DNA of 53,005 bases from Shewanella algicola (GCF_014648035.1 NZ_BMQI01000033.1:1-53005); one strand, 5' to 3'; shown: positions 34,938 to 44,728, counted from the first letter of the stretch. Numbers and translations are program-made. Notes: generated by a model from the letters alone, not told the origin.

Positions 34938-35318
34938 ATGAACACTCGCCTTGTTGGAATGGTTATTTTAATGTGTGCAGCCAGCATGATTACGAGCAAT
35001 GCTCATGCGACAGACAAGCCGCATAAAAAAATGACCCTGTCAGAGAAGGGCGAACAAGCGCGCATTGAATCAGCCGAACTTGAACAAAGCCAATTGCAAA
35101 AAGCCCGTGATGCCGCCAATGCCACAGCTGAACGTGAACAAAAAGTGTTAGCAAAGCAAGAAGCAAATGACTGGGAAGCACAGCAGCTCGAAAAAGCGCA
35201 AGCGCAATCTGAACAACGTTTAACCCGTGAGCAAAAATACTTACAGCAAGCGCAAGAGGCTGCGGCGCAAACTCGTAAAATCCCGAAAGAAACCAGCGAC
35301 CCAGCGCAGTCTGAGTAG
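34938..35318 (+). CDS. Exported Glu/Gln/Ala-rich coiled-coil protein
   Basis: A 126-residue protein with a signal peptide (cleavage near NAHA-TDK) and a mature part that is nearly all charged helix (EQARIESAELEQSQLQKARDA-type heptads). AAGGA stands 8 bases before the ATG at 34938; a longer frame starting inside the TapT gene was discarded. Probably periplasmic. No family recognised. Confidence 0.7.
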   Translation: MNTRLVGMVILMCAASMITSNAHATDKPHKKMTLSEKGEQARIESAELEQSQLQKARDAANATAEREQKVLAKQEANDWEAQQLEKAQAQSEQRLTREQKYLQQAQEAAAQTRKIPKETSDPAQSE

Positions 35319-35351
35319 TTACCCTATTTGCCTTGTTTTGGAGTGTTGTCT

Positions 35352-35990
35352 TTGTCGTCCTGCCCATTGTGTCATCAGCAAACCCTTGCTTTTCATCAAG
35401 ATAAAAATCGTCAGTATGTACGTTGCCCGAACTGTCATTTAGTGTCGGTACCCGTGCAGTTTTATTTAGATGAGACAGCAGAAAAAGCACAATATGACTT
35501 ACACGATAATGACTTTGCTGATGCCGGTTACCAACGGTTTTTGTCGCGTACACTTACGCCATTGCTTGCTCGTACTGGGCTTAATGCCAAAGGCTTAGAT
35601 TTTGGCTGCGGCGAAGGCGCCGTGCTCAGTCAAATGGCTGCAGCCCAAGGTGTCAGTGTCGCTAATTATGATTTGTTTTATCATCCTGATACTCAGGTGC
35701 TTAATCAGCAATATGATTTTGTGTGTTTAACCGAAGTGATAGAACACATTGCCGATGCTCATCAGTTAATCGAACGCTTAAGCCAATTGTTGTTACCCGG
35801 CGGCATTTTAGCCATTATGACTAAGCGGGTGCTTGGCTTAGAGGCTTTTATTAATTGGCACTATAAAAGTGACCCAACCCATATTAATTTCTACTCAGTT
35901 GAGACCTTTGAATGGTTGGCACATCAACGGGGTTGGCAACTTGAAATCATCGACAATGATGTCGTATTTTTACAGCTACCATCAATATAA
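35352..35990 (+). CDS. Class I SAM-dependent methyltransferase with N-terminal zinc ribbon
   Basis: A product of about 212 residues. The N-terminus carries CPLC...CPNC, a zinc-ribbon-like pair. The Rossmann methyltransferase core follows with GLDFGCGEGAVLSQMA (SAM-binding motif I), YDFVCLTEVIEH (motif IV) and LLPGGILAIMTKR. Substrate unknown; the 2OG/glycan-type methyltransferases sharing this layout are diverse. Start is ambiguous because only TTG/GTG codons are available: TTG at 35352 has GGAG 8 bases upstream, while TTG at 35328 would give 220 residues. Confidence 0.8.
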   Translation: MSSCPLCHQQTLAFHQDKNRQYVRCPNCHLVSVPVQFYLDETAEKAQYDLHDNDFADAGYQRFLSRTLTPLLARTGLNAKGLDFGCGEGAVLSQMAAAQGVSVANYDLFYHPDTQVLNQQYDFVCLTEVIEHIADAHQLIERLSQLLLPGGILAIMTKRVLGLEAFINWHYKSDPTHINFYSVETFEWLAHQRGWQLEIIDNDVVFLQLPSI

Positions 35991-36118
35991 ATGGCATGTT
36001 GCTTAAGTATGTTAATAAATAGATACAATTGTCTGCAGAGTAAATTGGTAAAATAGTTAACAACAGAGGCGTTTCAGGGTAGTTTTGTTGCTCAAATAAC
36101 AATAAAAATGGACCTTAC

Positions 36119-37426
36119 ATGCGCTTGACCGCCCTCGCTTTCATGCTTGCCAGTGTATTTGCTAGCAGTGTTTATAGCTCATCTACCGTGGCCAGTGTGC
36201 CTAATGCCGCAGAATTAACCGCTCAAGTCGAAAGCAAAGTGATTGCGTGGCGCCGCGATCTGCACCAACATCCTGAATTATCTAATCGTGAGTTTCGTAC
36301 CAGTAAAGTGATTGAGAAACACCTCAAATCACTCGGGCTTGAGGTGCAAACGGGTATTGCACATACCGGTGTGGTGGCGATATTGAAAGGCGGTAAACCT
36401 GGGCCATTAATTGGTTTACGTGCCGACATGGACGCACTGCCTGTGACCGAAGTGGTTGATTTACCTTTTGCCTCTAAAGCGACTGACACTTATCGCGGCC
36501 AAAAAGTCGGTGTGATGCATGCCTGTGGTCACGATACGCATGTCGCGATGTTAATGGGCGTGGCTGAAAACCTCATGAAAGTAAAAGACAGCCTGGCCGG
36601 TGATGTGATGTTTATTTTCCAGCCGGCCGAAGAGGGTGCGCCAGAAGGTGAACAAGGCGGCGCTGAGTTAATGCTAAAAGAAGGCTTATTTGCTAAGCGC
36701 AAGCCTGAGCAAGTGTTTGGTATGCACGTTACCTCAAGCATGCCTACTGGGGTGATTGGTTTGCGCTCTGGCCCTGCAATGGCCAGCGAAGATTCATTTA
36801 GTATTAAAGTGACGGGCAGGCAAACTCATGGCTCGCGCCCCTGGAGTGGTGTTGACCCAATCGTGGCGTCAGCACAAATTATTAATAGTGTGCAAACCAT
36901 TATCAGTCGTCAGGTCGATATAACTAAAGCACCTGCAGTTGTCAGCTTTGGCGCCATTAATGGCGGCATTCGCTCAAACATTATTCCTGATGAAGTAGAG
37001 CTTATTGGTACTATTCGCACCTTTGACCAGGATATGCGCGCCGACATTAAAATTAAGCTGGCTGAAATTGCTACTAATGCTGCCAAAACCCTTGGCGCTA
37101 CTGCCGTGACTGAGATCCAATCGGGTTATCCGGTCACCGTCAATAACCCAGAGTTGGTCAGTAAAATGCGTCCAGTGATAGCCTCTGTCGTGGGCGACAA
37201 TATGCTGATTGAGCCGGGATTAATAACCGGAGCAGAAGACTTTTCTTACTATGCGTTAGAAACCCCAGGGATGTTCTTCTTTTTAGGTGTAACACCAACA
37301 GACAAAGATATCAGCCAGGTAGCCAGTAATCACTCACCGGCATTTTATGTTGATGAAAGTGCGCTAAAAGTAGGCGTGCAAACCATGACCCAGGTTGCCT
37401 TAACCGCACTGGGCGCGGCACAATAA
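36119..37426 (+). CDS. Exported M20-family amidohydrolase (hippurate/N-acyl amino acid hydrolase-like)
   Basis: A 435-residue protein with a signal peptide (residues 1-~27). The metal-site motifs of the M20D amidohydrolases are present: GLRADMDALPV, MHACGHDTHVAML, FQPAEEG and a late GAEDFSYY. Such enzymes hydrolyse N-acyl or indole conjugates of amino acids; a signal peptide places this one in the periplasm. It is followed 43 bases later by a pair of M16 proteases, suggesting a set for peptide or amino-acid-conjugate breakdown. Confidence 0.88.
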   Translation: MRLTALAFMLASVFASSVYSSSTVASVPNAAELTAQVESKVIAWRRDLHQHPELSNREFRTSKVIEKHLKSLGLEVQTGIAHTGVVAILKGGKPGPLIGLRADMDALPVTEVVDLPFASKATDTYRGQKVGVMHACGHDTHVAMLMGVAENLMKVKDSLAGDVMFIFQPAEEGAPEGEQGGAELMLKEGLFAKRKPEQVFGMHVTSSMPTGVIGLRSGPAMASEDSFSIKVTGRQTHGSRPWSGVDPIVASAQIINSVQTIISRQVDITKAPAVVSFGAINGGIRSNIIPDEVELIGTIRTFDQDMRADIKIKLAEIATNAAKTLGATAVTEIQSGYPVTVNNPELVSKMRPVIASVVGDNMLIEPGLITGAEDFSYYALETPGMFFFLGVTPTDKDISQVASNHSPAFYVDESALKVGVQTMTQVALTALGAAQ

Positions 37427-37469
37427 ACCCATTTTGATTCACCATGGACAAAAGCTCAAGGAGCAAGAT

Positions 37470-38798
37470 ATGACCCGTAAACTCATCGCTTTGTTGATGA
37501 CATTAGGCGTGCTAAGCACGCCAACCGTGTCGGCAACACAGGCCGAAGACATCAATAGTTTTACCTTAGACAATGGCATGAAAATCATGGTGCTTGAGGA
37601 TAACTCAATTCCTAATGCCAACATGTACATTTTTTGGAAAGTTGGTTCGCGCAACGAAGTCCCTGGTATTACCGGTATTTCGCACTTTTTTGAACACATG
37701 ATGTTTAACGGTTCAAAAAAGTTTGGCCCTAAAATGTTCGACCGCACTATGGAAGCCGCGGGTGGCGCTAATAATGCCTATACCAGTGAAGACTTAACCG
37801 TGTATACCGACTGGTTCCCTGCCAGTGGTATTGAAACGATTTTTGATCTTGAGTCTGACCGTATCGCCAACTTAGATATTGACCCTGAAATGGTCGAAAG
37901 CGAGCGTGGTGTTGTGCAATCTGAGCGCACAACCGGGCTTGAGAACTCTAACTGGCGCACCATTCAAGAAGCCCTAAAAAGCGTGGCATTTTCAGCGCAT
38001 CCTTATAGCTGGTCGGTTATTGGTTATGAGTCAGACATTGCCGCATGGACCCTTGAAGATTTACAGCAATACCATAAAACCTATTATGCGCCGAACAACG
38101 CCTTAGTGGTGATCACCGGTGATGTAAAACTTGCCCAGGTAAAAGCTTTGGCTGACCAATACTTTGCGCCTATTCCTGCTCAGGCACCGCCAAAAGCCGT
38201 GCGCACGGTAGAGCCTGAGCAAAAAGGTGAGCGCCGTGTGTTTGTTAAAAAAGAATCGGTCAGCACGCCAAACATTATGTTGGCTTACCATGTGCCAGCG
38301 ACCAGCCATGCAGACTACTATGCATTGGACTTATTAGCTTCAATGTTAAGTGAGGGCAATAGCTCACGTTTTTACCAATCGTTAGTCGATAAGCAATTGG
38401 CCGTCGCCGCCGACACTTATATGCCGATGTCATTTGACCCAAATCTATTTTATATCTTGGGCGTGGCCAACGCGGGTGTGAGTGCTGACACCTTAGAGCG
38501 TGCGCTTATTGAGCAAATTGATTTAATTGCCAGCCAAGGCGTAACTCAGCAAGAGCTGGAAAAAGTGAAAAACATCAAGTTAATGGACTTCTATAAAACC
38601 ATGGAAACCATTAACGGTAAAGCTAACACCTTGGGCACCTATGAGCTGTATTTTGGCGATTACACCAAACTGTTTAATGCTCCAGAAGCCTATAACAAAG
38701 TGACACCTGCTGATATTCAGCGCGTAGCACAAACCTATTTAATTAAAGCAAATCGCACTGTCGGTGTGCTCGCTGCGACTGAGGAGTCAGACAAATGA
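37470..38798 (+). CDS. M16-family zinc peptidase, catalytic subunit
   Basis: A 442-residue protein with a signal peptide (TVSA-TQA). The inverted zinc motif HFFEH lies near residue 75 and the second-ligand Glu about 75 residues later (ESERGVV), the hallmark of active M16 (pitrilysin/MPP-like) peptidases. The R/Y pair of the partner domain (NSSRFYQ) is also present. ATG 37470 was chosen for AAGGAG 6 bases upstream. The stop overlaps the next gene by 4 bases (ATGA), which encodes a likely partner. Confidence 0.92.
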   Translation: MTRKLIALLMTLGVLSTPTVSATQAEDINSFTLDNGMKIMVLEDNSIPNANMYIFWKVGSRNEVPGITGISHFFEHMMFNGSKKFGPKMFDRTMEAAGGANNAYTSEDLTVYTDWFPASGIETIFDLESDRIANLDIDPEMVESERGVVQSERTTGLENSNWRTIQEALKSVAFSAHPYSWSVIGYESDIAAWTLEDLQQYHKTYYAPNNALVVITGDVKLAQVKALADQYFAPIPAQAPPKAVRTVEPEQKGERRVFVKKESVSTPNIMLAYHVPATSHADYYALDLLASMLSEGNSSRFYQSLVDKQLAVAADTYMPMSFDPNLFYILGVANAGVSADTLERALIEQIDLIASQGVTQQELEKVKNIKLMDFYKTMETINGKANTLGTYELYFGDYTKLFNAPEAYNKVTPADIQRVAQTYLIKANRTVGVLAATEESDK

Positions 38799-40243
38799 AA
38801 ACCAGTACTCATTCAACAATGACTTTGTCGTTATCGGCCATTGCCTTGGCATGCAGTTTAAGTCTAGCCGGTTGTGCAACAACACAAAGCACCACAACTG
38901 AACCTGTCACAGCAGCCCCAAGCTTTGTGATGCCAAGCTATCAAAAAATCACCTTAGATAACGGCTTAACTGTTAATTTAATGGTGCAAAAAGAAGTGCC
39001 ATTAGTCACCCTTGATGCAGTGATTAAAGCGGGTGCGGTTAATGACACCACCTCAGGTTTAGCCTATTTAACCTCGCAAAGCTTAATGCTAGGTGCTGCA
39101 GGTCAATCTAAAGCGGATATTGAGCAACAGCTCGACTTTATTGGTGCTAGCGTGAATACCAATGCTGACGCGGAAGGCACATACGTGCGCGCTAACATGA
39201 TGACTAAAGACATCGATACAGTATTAGCCATTTTCAGCAATGTGATCCGTCAACCTGACTTTGACTCTACCGAGTTTGATAAACTTAAACAGCGCGAAAT
39301 TGTCGGCTTATCGCAGCAAAAAGAAAGCCCACGCGCAGTGATTAGCCGCTACTTTAGCAAGCTGGTTTTTGGTCAACACCCCTATGCAAACCCAGCGTCT
39401 GGCAATAGTGAGTCTATCGCTACCATTAACGCCAATGAACTACGAGCATTTCACAAAGGTTACTATCAGCCTAATAACATGACCATTAACGTGGTCGGTG
39501 ATTTTGATGTTACTGAGATGACCGCCAAGCTTAATAAAGCGTTTGGCGATTGGCAGGTCACAGAAACCGTGATGCAACCTGATCTAAGCCAAGACTTGCC
39601 AATGTTAACCAAACCGAGAGTGTTGTTAGTCGACAAGCCTGATGCCATTGAAACCACGTTTTTAATTGGTGGTGTTGGCATTCGTTACGACAACCCTGAC
39701 TTTGTCGGTTTGACCGTGGTAAACACCATTTTAGGTGGCCGTTTTACCTCATGGTTAAATGATGAATTACGTGTCAATGCAGGCTTAACCTATGGTGCTC
39801 GCTCTGGCTTTAGCCCATATTCACAGTCTGGCTTATTCCAAATTAGTACCTTTACTAAGTCGTCGACCACCAAAGAAGCCATCGACTTAGCCTTGCTGAC
39901 GTATTCGCGTTTATGGGAAAAGGGTATTGATCAAACGACGCTAGACTCAGCCAAAGCGTATGTTAAAGGGCAGTTTCCGCCTAAGTATGAGACCAGCGGC
40001 CAGCTTGCTGGATTACTGTCTGACATGTATTTATATGGCATGAGCGATGACTTTATTAACCAGTTCCAAGCGAAAGTGGATGGGTTAACATTGGCTGAAA
40101 CTCAACGATTGGTTAAGCAGTATTTTCCGCAGCAAAACCTACAGTTTGTGTTAATTGGTAATGCTACTGAGATTACCGATATTGCCGCACAATACGGTGA
40201 AGTCACACAGGTGAATATTACCGATACCGGTTTTGGTCAGTAA
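38795..40243 (+). CDS. M16-family peptidase-like lipoprotein, non-catalytic partner
   Basis: A 482-residue protein with a lipoprotein signal (lipobox LAGC, Cys near residue 27). The M16 fold is evident, but the HXXEH position reads TSQSLM, so it cannot bind zinc. The R/Y motif of the second domain is kept (GGRFTSWL...GLTYGARS). Tandem active plus inactive M16 subunits are known in many bacteria and usually form a heterodimer; lipidation would anchor the pair in the envelope. A terminator follows. Confidence 0.9.
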   Translation: MKTSTHSTMTLSLSAIALACSLSLAGCATTQSTTTEPVTAAPSFVMPSYQKITLDNGLTVNLMVQKEVPLVTLDAVIKAGAVNDTTSGLAYLTSQSLMLGAAGQSKADIEQQLDFIGASVNTNADAEGTYVRANMMTKDIDTVLAIFSNVIRQPDFDSTEFDKLKQREIVGLSQQKESPRAVISRYFSKLVFGQHPYANPASGNSESIATINANELRAFHKGYYQPNNMTINVVGDFDVTEMTAKLNKAFGDWQVTETVMQPDLSQDLPMLTKPRVLLVDKPDAIETTFLIGGVGIRYDNPDFVGLTVVNTILGGRFTSWLNDELRVNAGLTYGARSGFSPYSQSGLFQISTFTKSSTTKEAIDLALLTYSRLWEKGIDQTTLDSAKAYVKGQFPPKYETSGQLAGLLSDMYLYGMSDDFINQFQAKVDGLTLAETQRLVKQYFPQQNLQFVLIGNATEITDIAAQYGEVTQVNITDTGFGQ

Positions 40244-40267
40244 GGACTATTGGCCTCAATAAACATC

Positions 40268-40306
40268 AAATGGCTCACTGGTTTTTGCAAGTGAGCCATT
40301 TTTTTA
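40268..40306 (+). terminator. Terminator of the M20-M16-M16 unit
   Basis: AAATGGCTCACT and AGTGAGCCATTT pair across a 10-base loop, followed by TTTTTT, 25 bases after the stop. Confidence 0.92.
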
Positions 40307-40355
40307 TCTTGAAGTTAGGTTTAGACTGAAGTGACAGCTTATTAGTTAAGGGATT

Positions 40356-40889
40356 ATGATGAAAAGCCGCCTATTGTTATTGCTAGGAGCATTGAGTGTG
40401 ACTCTGCCTTTGAGTGCGGTTGCTGATAAGGTTGTATTGGCTGAGTTATGCCCGCAGCTGGTGGGTGAGTGGCAAGGCTCTGCAGCTAACCCCACATTAG
40501 ACCCAATGGCAATAACGACCTCGGTGATGTGCTCGGCTGATCACCGTAATTTATACATCAGCGTGAGTCGTGGTAGCCGCTTTTCAAACAGTGAAACATG
40601 GTGGTTTAGGCAACAACAAGAAAAGGTGTTGCTGGTGTACGCTAATGGCGTGACTGATGATGTTAGCCAGTCATTAACCTTGTATCGACATGCGGGCAGT
40701 TATTCTTTTTTAGGTAAAGGAGAGATTAATCAGCGCCCAGCATTAGTGCAGTTGCAATTTGACCCGCTGGTGGCGAGTGTCAATCAACCTCAAGGTGGTT
40801 GGCTGTGGCAACAAAGTGCGCATTATTTGGATGATGACAGCGAACAATACCAGGTGGTTAGGGCGCTGAGTTTGTATCAACCTGAGTGA
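40356..40889 (+). CDS. Exported protein of unknown function
   Basis: A 177-residue protein with a signal peptide (cleavage near AVA-DK). The mature part is beta-rich with a GEWQGS start reminiscent of lipocalin/nitrobindin-like barrels, two Cys (CPQLV, VMCSAD) that may pair, and aromatic-rich strands (ETWWFRQQQ, GGWLWQQ). I do not recognise a family. AAGGG is placed for either of two adjacent ATGs (40356/40359). Confidence 0.75.
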   Translation: MMKSRLLLLLGALSVTLPLSAVADKVVLAELCPQLVGEWQGSAANPTLDPMAITTSVMCSADHRNLYISVSRGSRFSNSETWWFRQQQEKVLLVYANGVTDDVSQSLTLYRHAGSYSFLGKGEINQRPALVQLQFDPLVASVNQPQGGWLWQQSAHYLDDDSEQYQVVRALSLYQPE

Positions 40890-40893
40890 TGCT

Positions 40894-41229
40894 TCACACC
40901 AAAAACAAGTAAACAGCAAATCCTGCCCAACTTAGTAGCAATAATCCAAGTAAACTCCAAGCCGCTGCGGTCATTTGGGAATTTGATTCACCTTGATACA
41001 TATCTGTATCATCGATTTGACGATCGTTACTTTTGGCCTTTAACTGCTGCTTACGGGCTTTATCACGGTCGCGAGCTTTGGCTTTTTCACGTTTTTTATA
41101 TTCAGCGATACCCTTTTCAATTCCGGCCGCAATCAACTTGGTTTGCTCTTTGTTTTGCCCCGGCTTTTGAGTCGCTTTTGCCATAGCAAGCGCATTGTTT
41201 TGAGTTTCGGGCGAGGGTGTTTGTTTCAT
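40894..41229 (-). CDS. DUF2956 family protein
   Basis: A 111-residue protein: a polar, highly charged helical region (KATQKPGQNKEQTKLIA, EYKKREKAKARDRDKARKQQ) followed by one C-terminal membrane helix (about 86-109). This is the layout of the DUF2956 family of Vibrio and Shewanella; no function is known. The ATG at 41229 overlaps the trmL stop (TAATG), so it is coupled to trmL. Confidence 0.85.
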   Translation of the reverse strand: MKQTPSPETQNNALAMAKATQKPGQNKEQTKLIAAGIEKGIAEYKKREKAKARDRDKARKQQLKAKSNDRQIDDTDMYQGESNSQMTAAAWSLLGLLLLSWAGFAVYLFLV

Positions 41230-41693
41230 TATTCTGCGCCTATAAAATCTAATTGGCGCCAAGCTTCATAGCTGACAATCGCCACTGAATTCGACAGGTT
41301 TAAGCTGCGGCTATTGGCTGTCATTGGTATGCGTAAACGCTGCTCTAACGGCGTGGCGTTAATGATGTCCATTGGCAGTCCGCGCGTTTCAGGCCCAAAA
41401 AGCATGATGTCTTCATCTTGAAAGGCGATTTGGGTATGTGGACGACTGCCTTTTGTGGTGCAAGCAATAATGCGTTTGCCCGGCATTGCGGCTAAAAAGC
41501 TTGCATAGTCTTTATGACGCGTCACTCGAGTTAAATCGGCGTAGTCTAGCCCGGCACGGCGGAGCTTTTTCTCTTCTAAATCAAAACCTAATGGTTCAAT
41601 TAAATGCAGGTGAGCACCGTTGTTGGCACATAAGCGGATTATGTTTCCGGTGTTTGGGGCGATTTCGGGTTCGTAGAGTGCGATATGAAGCAT
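41229..41693 (-). CDS. trmL: tRNA (cytidine(34)-2'-O)-methyltransferase TrmL
   Basis: A 154-residue SPOUT methyltransferase (E. coli 157) that 2'-O-methylates the wobble nucleotide of tRNA-Leu isoacceptors. Conserved blocks: [36 protein letters not shown] (knot) and [21 protein letters not shown] start at MLHIAL rather than seven codons earlier to match the family. Confidence 0.96.
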   Translation of the reverse strand: MLHIALYEPEIAPNTGNIIRLCANNGAHLHLIEPLGFDLEEKKLRRAGLDYADLTRVTRHKDYASFLAAMPGKRIIACTTKGSRPHTQIAFQDEDIMLFGPETRGLPMDIINATPLEQRLRIPMTANSRSLNLSNSVAIVSYEAWRQLDFIGAE

Positions 41694-41791
41694 AGTTACC
41701 TTATTCTGCACCATAGAGTGCGAGGCATAAAAACGGGAACAAAGTATACCTCAGCCGCACGTGAGCGTCATCAATCACCCATCAGGTAAAG

Positions 41792-42475
41792 TTAAAAGCT
41801 GTGAATTGAATATTGTTGTTGCCTAAGGTGAGACTCTATTGCCGCTGCGCTAGCACATTGAGTGTTGAGCCATACGGCAATTGGGAATCGATAAAACACC
41901 ATGGCGGAGTCTTGCAGTAAGATGGCGGGAAAGTTAAGTTTTTGGCTGGCGGCATTGATGGCCTCCTGGTCGCTATAAACGTAATCAACCTGTTGCGCTA
42001 ACAACAATGACACCCCTTGCTCAATGGTGTCGACCAGTTTTAAGGTGGCGCCAAAGTCTGTAAATGAGCGCACTTTTCTGTCATCGGCGGCCATGGGTAA
42101 ATGTGCTATGACTTTATCGGCCAGCTCATTACCAATAAACACTTGTGGCTCTGCTAAGCGAAACAGTGTTAACGGAATTTTTTTGTCGTCTAAGATAATT
42201 TGTAAATGTTGTTTGGTTGGTTTTTGAGGCGGGAAGAAGCTTAAACACCATTCATTGTAGGCTAAATGGTTTTGCGCTGCATTGCTGTTAATAAAAGTGA
42301 TCTCTGGGCTTAATGCGCTGTAGGCAAACGCACGCTGAAGTAGGGCGACAGCTTCACCTTGGTCTGTGCGATGTTGCGTTAAATAAGGTGGATATTCAAA
42401 CGCTATAACATCGATATTTTTTGCCTGGCTAACAAAAATACTACAACATAATAAACCAATGATTATTCGATACAT
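41792..42475 (-). CDS. Orphan periplasmic solute-binding-like protein (SBP_bac_3 fold)
   Basis: A 227-residue protein with a signal peptide (cleavage near SQA-KN). The start IDVIAFEYPPYL and later DYVYSDQEAI resemble family 3 amino-acid-binding proteins, but no transporter genes are near. Shewanella has many such stand-alone binding-like proteins. Ligand unknown; a sensory or vestigial role is possible. A single Cys pair (CLSFF, NTQCAS) may form a disulfide. Confidence 0.75.
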   Translation of the reverse strand: MYRIIIGLLCCSIFVSQAKNIDVIAFEYPPYLTQHRTDQGEAVALLQRAFAYSALSPEITFINSNAAQNHLAYNEWCLSFFPPQKPTKQHLQIILDDKKIPLTLFRLAEPQVFIGNELADKVIAHLPMAADDRKVRSFTDFGATLKLVDTIEQGVSLLLAQQVDYVYSDQEAINAASQKLNFPAILLQDSAMVFYRFPIAVWLNTQCASAAAIESHLRQQQYSIHSF

Positions 42476-42546
42476 ACAGTGTTCGGCAATGTAATGATAA
42501 TGTTAAGCATAGCATCACATTGCGACGGTTTTAACACTAATTTGAA

Positions 42547-43914
42547 TTAATTCGTTGGCAAATCAATTGTCACCATGAGTCCATGAGGTAAACGGTTTTT
42601 GGCAATAAGCTTACCATTGTGAGCATAAATGGCAGCCTCGGTAATTGCTAAGCCTAATCCCCAACCTCCAGATTCACGGTCTCTTGAGCTATCTGGGCGA
42701 TAAAACGGGGTGAAAATAGCTTCTAGTTCGGCTTCAGGTAAACCAGGTCCGTCATCTTTGACCACAATGGTGATGTGATTTTTCGATTGCGTGCTTTCAA
42801 TTGAGACATTTTTTTCGGCATAACGAATGGCATTACGTAATAAGTTCTCAATTGCACGAGATAAGGTTTTAGGTAAATGCTCAAAGCTTATCGATTCATC
42901 GATGTTAATGAGTAATTGTTTACCTTGTTGTTCAGCCTCAAATTCAGCGTCATCAAGTACCTGACTTAAAGTTTCAGTTAGCTCTGCTGTTAGGCGTTTT
43001 TCAGAGGCGTAGAGCCTCACTCTCGATAATGTTAATAATTCACTGATTAACGCTTCTTGTTGTAATGCTTCGTATTCAATGCGGTCGAGTTCTGTACTTT
43101 GTTGGCCTTTTTTACGGGCTAACGCCAGTGACAATTGCAGACGAGTTAATGGGGTGCGTAGTTCGTGAGAGATATCACCCATTAAGCGCTGTTGGTTATT
43201 CACCATCGTCTCAATGGCATCAGCCATGCCATTAAAGGCGATCGCGAGTTGGCCCATTTCATCGCGACGACTGGCGGTTGCGGCGTCGACACGATTGGCC
43301 AAGTCACCTTTGGCAAGTGCATTGGCGCTGAGTCTAAGTGAGCGTAACGGTTTACTTAAATACCATGCGAGCAATCCACATAATAATCCTGATAACAAAA
43401 TGGCAAACCCTGCGGTGAGTAACTTGTTATCAGTAAAAAAGAAGAACCATGGACGTGGGTGATTGTCCGGGAAGCGACCAAACAGATTGTAGCTTTTACC
43501 CTCAACGTCAAACTGATAAGGCCCAAATAGCAGCTCGTTTCTAAATTGGTGGCTGATCGGATGATTGGCTTCCTCAGCCATCAATTGAAAGCGTCTAAAC
43601 ACCCGTGATACGCGCTTGGTATTGATGACTTGGCCAACGTCATCGGTAATATATATGCGTAATGGACCAAGGTTTAGATCGCGACCACGGTTTGAGCGTT
43701 GAAGTAGGTTGCCGATTAGTAATTCAGGTTGTTGCTGAATATGCTCAGCTACCTTTTGCAAGATCCGTTCTTGACTGGGAGGTAAAGGGGATCGATCTTG
43801 ATTAAGTTGCAGTAAAGGCAGCAGTGATACCAACGCAATAATCAACGAACTGCAAAGCCAAAAGCCCAGCAGTAATTTAAAAAACAGGCGATTGAACGGA
43901 TTAACCTTCAGCAT
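42547..43914 (-). CDS. cpxA: Envelope stress sensor histidine kinase CpxA
   Basis: A 455-residue inner-membrane kinase with helices at about 10-32 and 165-187 flanking a periplasmic sensor. HAMP follows (LSKPLRSLRLSANALAKGD), then the HisKA box (GDISHELRTPLTRLQ, His near 246) and HATPase motifs (ENLLRNAIRYAE, DDGPGLPE, GGWGLGLAI). It overlaps cpxR by one base (TAATG). It phosphorylates CpxR on envelope protein misfolding. Confidence 0.94.
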   Translation of the reverse strand: MLKVNPFNRLFFKLLLGFWLCSSLIIALVSLLPLLQLNQDRSPLPPSQERILQKVAEHIQQQPELLIGNLLQRSNRGRDLNLGPLRIYITDDVGQVINTKRVSRVFRRFQLMAEEANHPISHQFRNELLFGPYQFDVEGKSYNLFGRFPDNHPRPWFFFFTDNKLLTAGFAILLSGLLCGLLAWYLSKPLRSLRLSANALAKGDLANRVDAATASRRDEMGQLAIAFNGMADAIETMVNNQQRLMGDISHELRTPLTRLQLSLALARKKGQQSTELDRIEYEALQQEALISELLTLSRVRLYASEKRLTAELTETLSQVLDDAEFEAEQQGKQLLINIDESISFEHLPKTLSRAIENLLRNAIRYAEKNVSIESTQSKNHITIVVKDDGPGLPEAELEAIFTPFYRPDSSRDRESGGWGLGLAITEAAIYAHNGKLIAKNRLPHGLMVTIDLPTN

Positions 43915-44600
43915 TATGGGATCCAGATATAACCTTTTCCACGCAGGGTTTTCACTCTAGGACGACCATCTTGGCGCTCTGGCAACTTTTTGCGTAAGTT
44001 AGATAAGTGCATGTCTAAGCTGCGGTCAAACGGCATTAATTTTTTGCCTAATACATTTTCACTTAATGATTCTTTAGTGACCATCTCGCCGCTTTTTTCA
44101 ATTAAATGAAACAGCAATAAAAACTCGGTACCAGTGAGAATGATCAGTTGTTCATTGCAATAGGTTTCTTGGCGAGTAGGATCAAGGCGTAGGTCGCCAA
44201 ATTGGAGCATGTCGTTAGACTGAGTATCTTGTTGTGTGGTTTGCGCTCGGCGTAAAATAGCGCGAATACGCGCCACTAACTCACGGTCGTTAAATGGCTT
44301 TGGCAAGTAGTCATCGGCACCAATTTCTAACCCGACAACACGATCAATTTCATCACCGCGAGCGGTTAACATTAATACCGGTGTTTGCTTACGTTGACGC
44401 AGTGCACGCAATACTTCAAACCCATTTAATTTGGGTAGCATTACGTCGAGTAGAATTAAATCGAAATCTTGTTGCTGTGCGAGTGATAACCCTTGTTCGC
44501 CATCGTAGGCCTGGGTTAATGCAAAACCTTCGAGCTCAAGCAATTGGCTGAGCAGATCGGATAAACCAATATCATCGTCTATCAATAAAATGCGATTCAT
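43914..44600 (-). CDS. cpxR: Envelope stress response regulator CpxR
   Basis: A 228-residue OmpR-family regulator. The receiver has the acidic pair DDD near 8-10, phospho-acceptor Asp in LILLDVMLP and the Lys in PKPF. The winged HTH is C-terminal (DRSLDMHLSNLRKKL, VKTLRGKGYIW). AGAGGAAAG precedes the ATG. A terminator separates it from the upstream gene, so cpxRA has its own promoter; I found no GTAAA-N5-GTAAA in the 128-base leader. Confidence 0.95.
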   Translation of the reverse strand: MNRILLIDDDIGLSDLLSQLLELEGFALTQAYDGEQGLSLAQQQDFDLILLDVMLPKLNGFEVLRALRQRKQTPVLMLTARGDEIDRVVGLEIGADDYLPKPFNDRELVARIRAILRRAQTTQQDTQSNDMLQFGDLRLDPTRQETYCNEQLIILTGTEFLLLFHLIEKSGEMVTKESLSENVLGKKLMPFDRSLDMHLSNLRKKLPERQDGRPRVKTLRGKGYIWIP

Positions 44601-44621
44601 AACTTTCCTCTAGCACAAAAT

Positions 44622-44654
44622 AAAATCGGTAGGTTAACTTAACATACCGATTTT
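44622..44654 (-). terminator. Terminator after the thioredoxin-DsbD-like gene
   Basis: AAAATCGGTA and TACCGATTTT form a 10-bp stem with a 13-base loop that itself contains GTTAAGTTAAC. On the minus strand the stem is followed by ATTTTG. It lies in the gap before cpxR. Confidence 0.7.
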
Positions 44655-44728
44655 CAATCAATTTAAGATTATCTCATACTCGAGGCAAATTATATTAACA
44701 TTGCATAGTTTTACATTTTAACGTCTGG

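Noticed and set aside
44601..44728. CpxR box in the cpxR leader (TTTTACATTTTAAC)
   Set aside because: Only one clean GTAAA half-site; the second is degenerate and 3 instead of 5 bases away.
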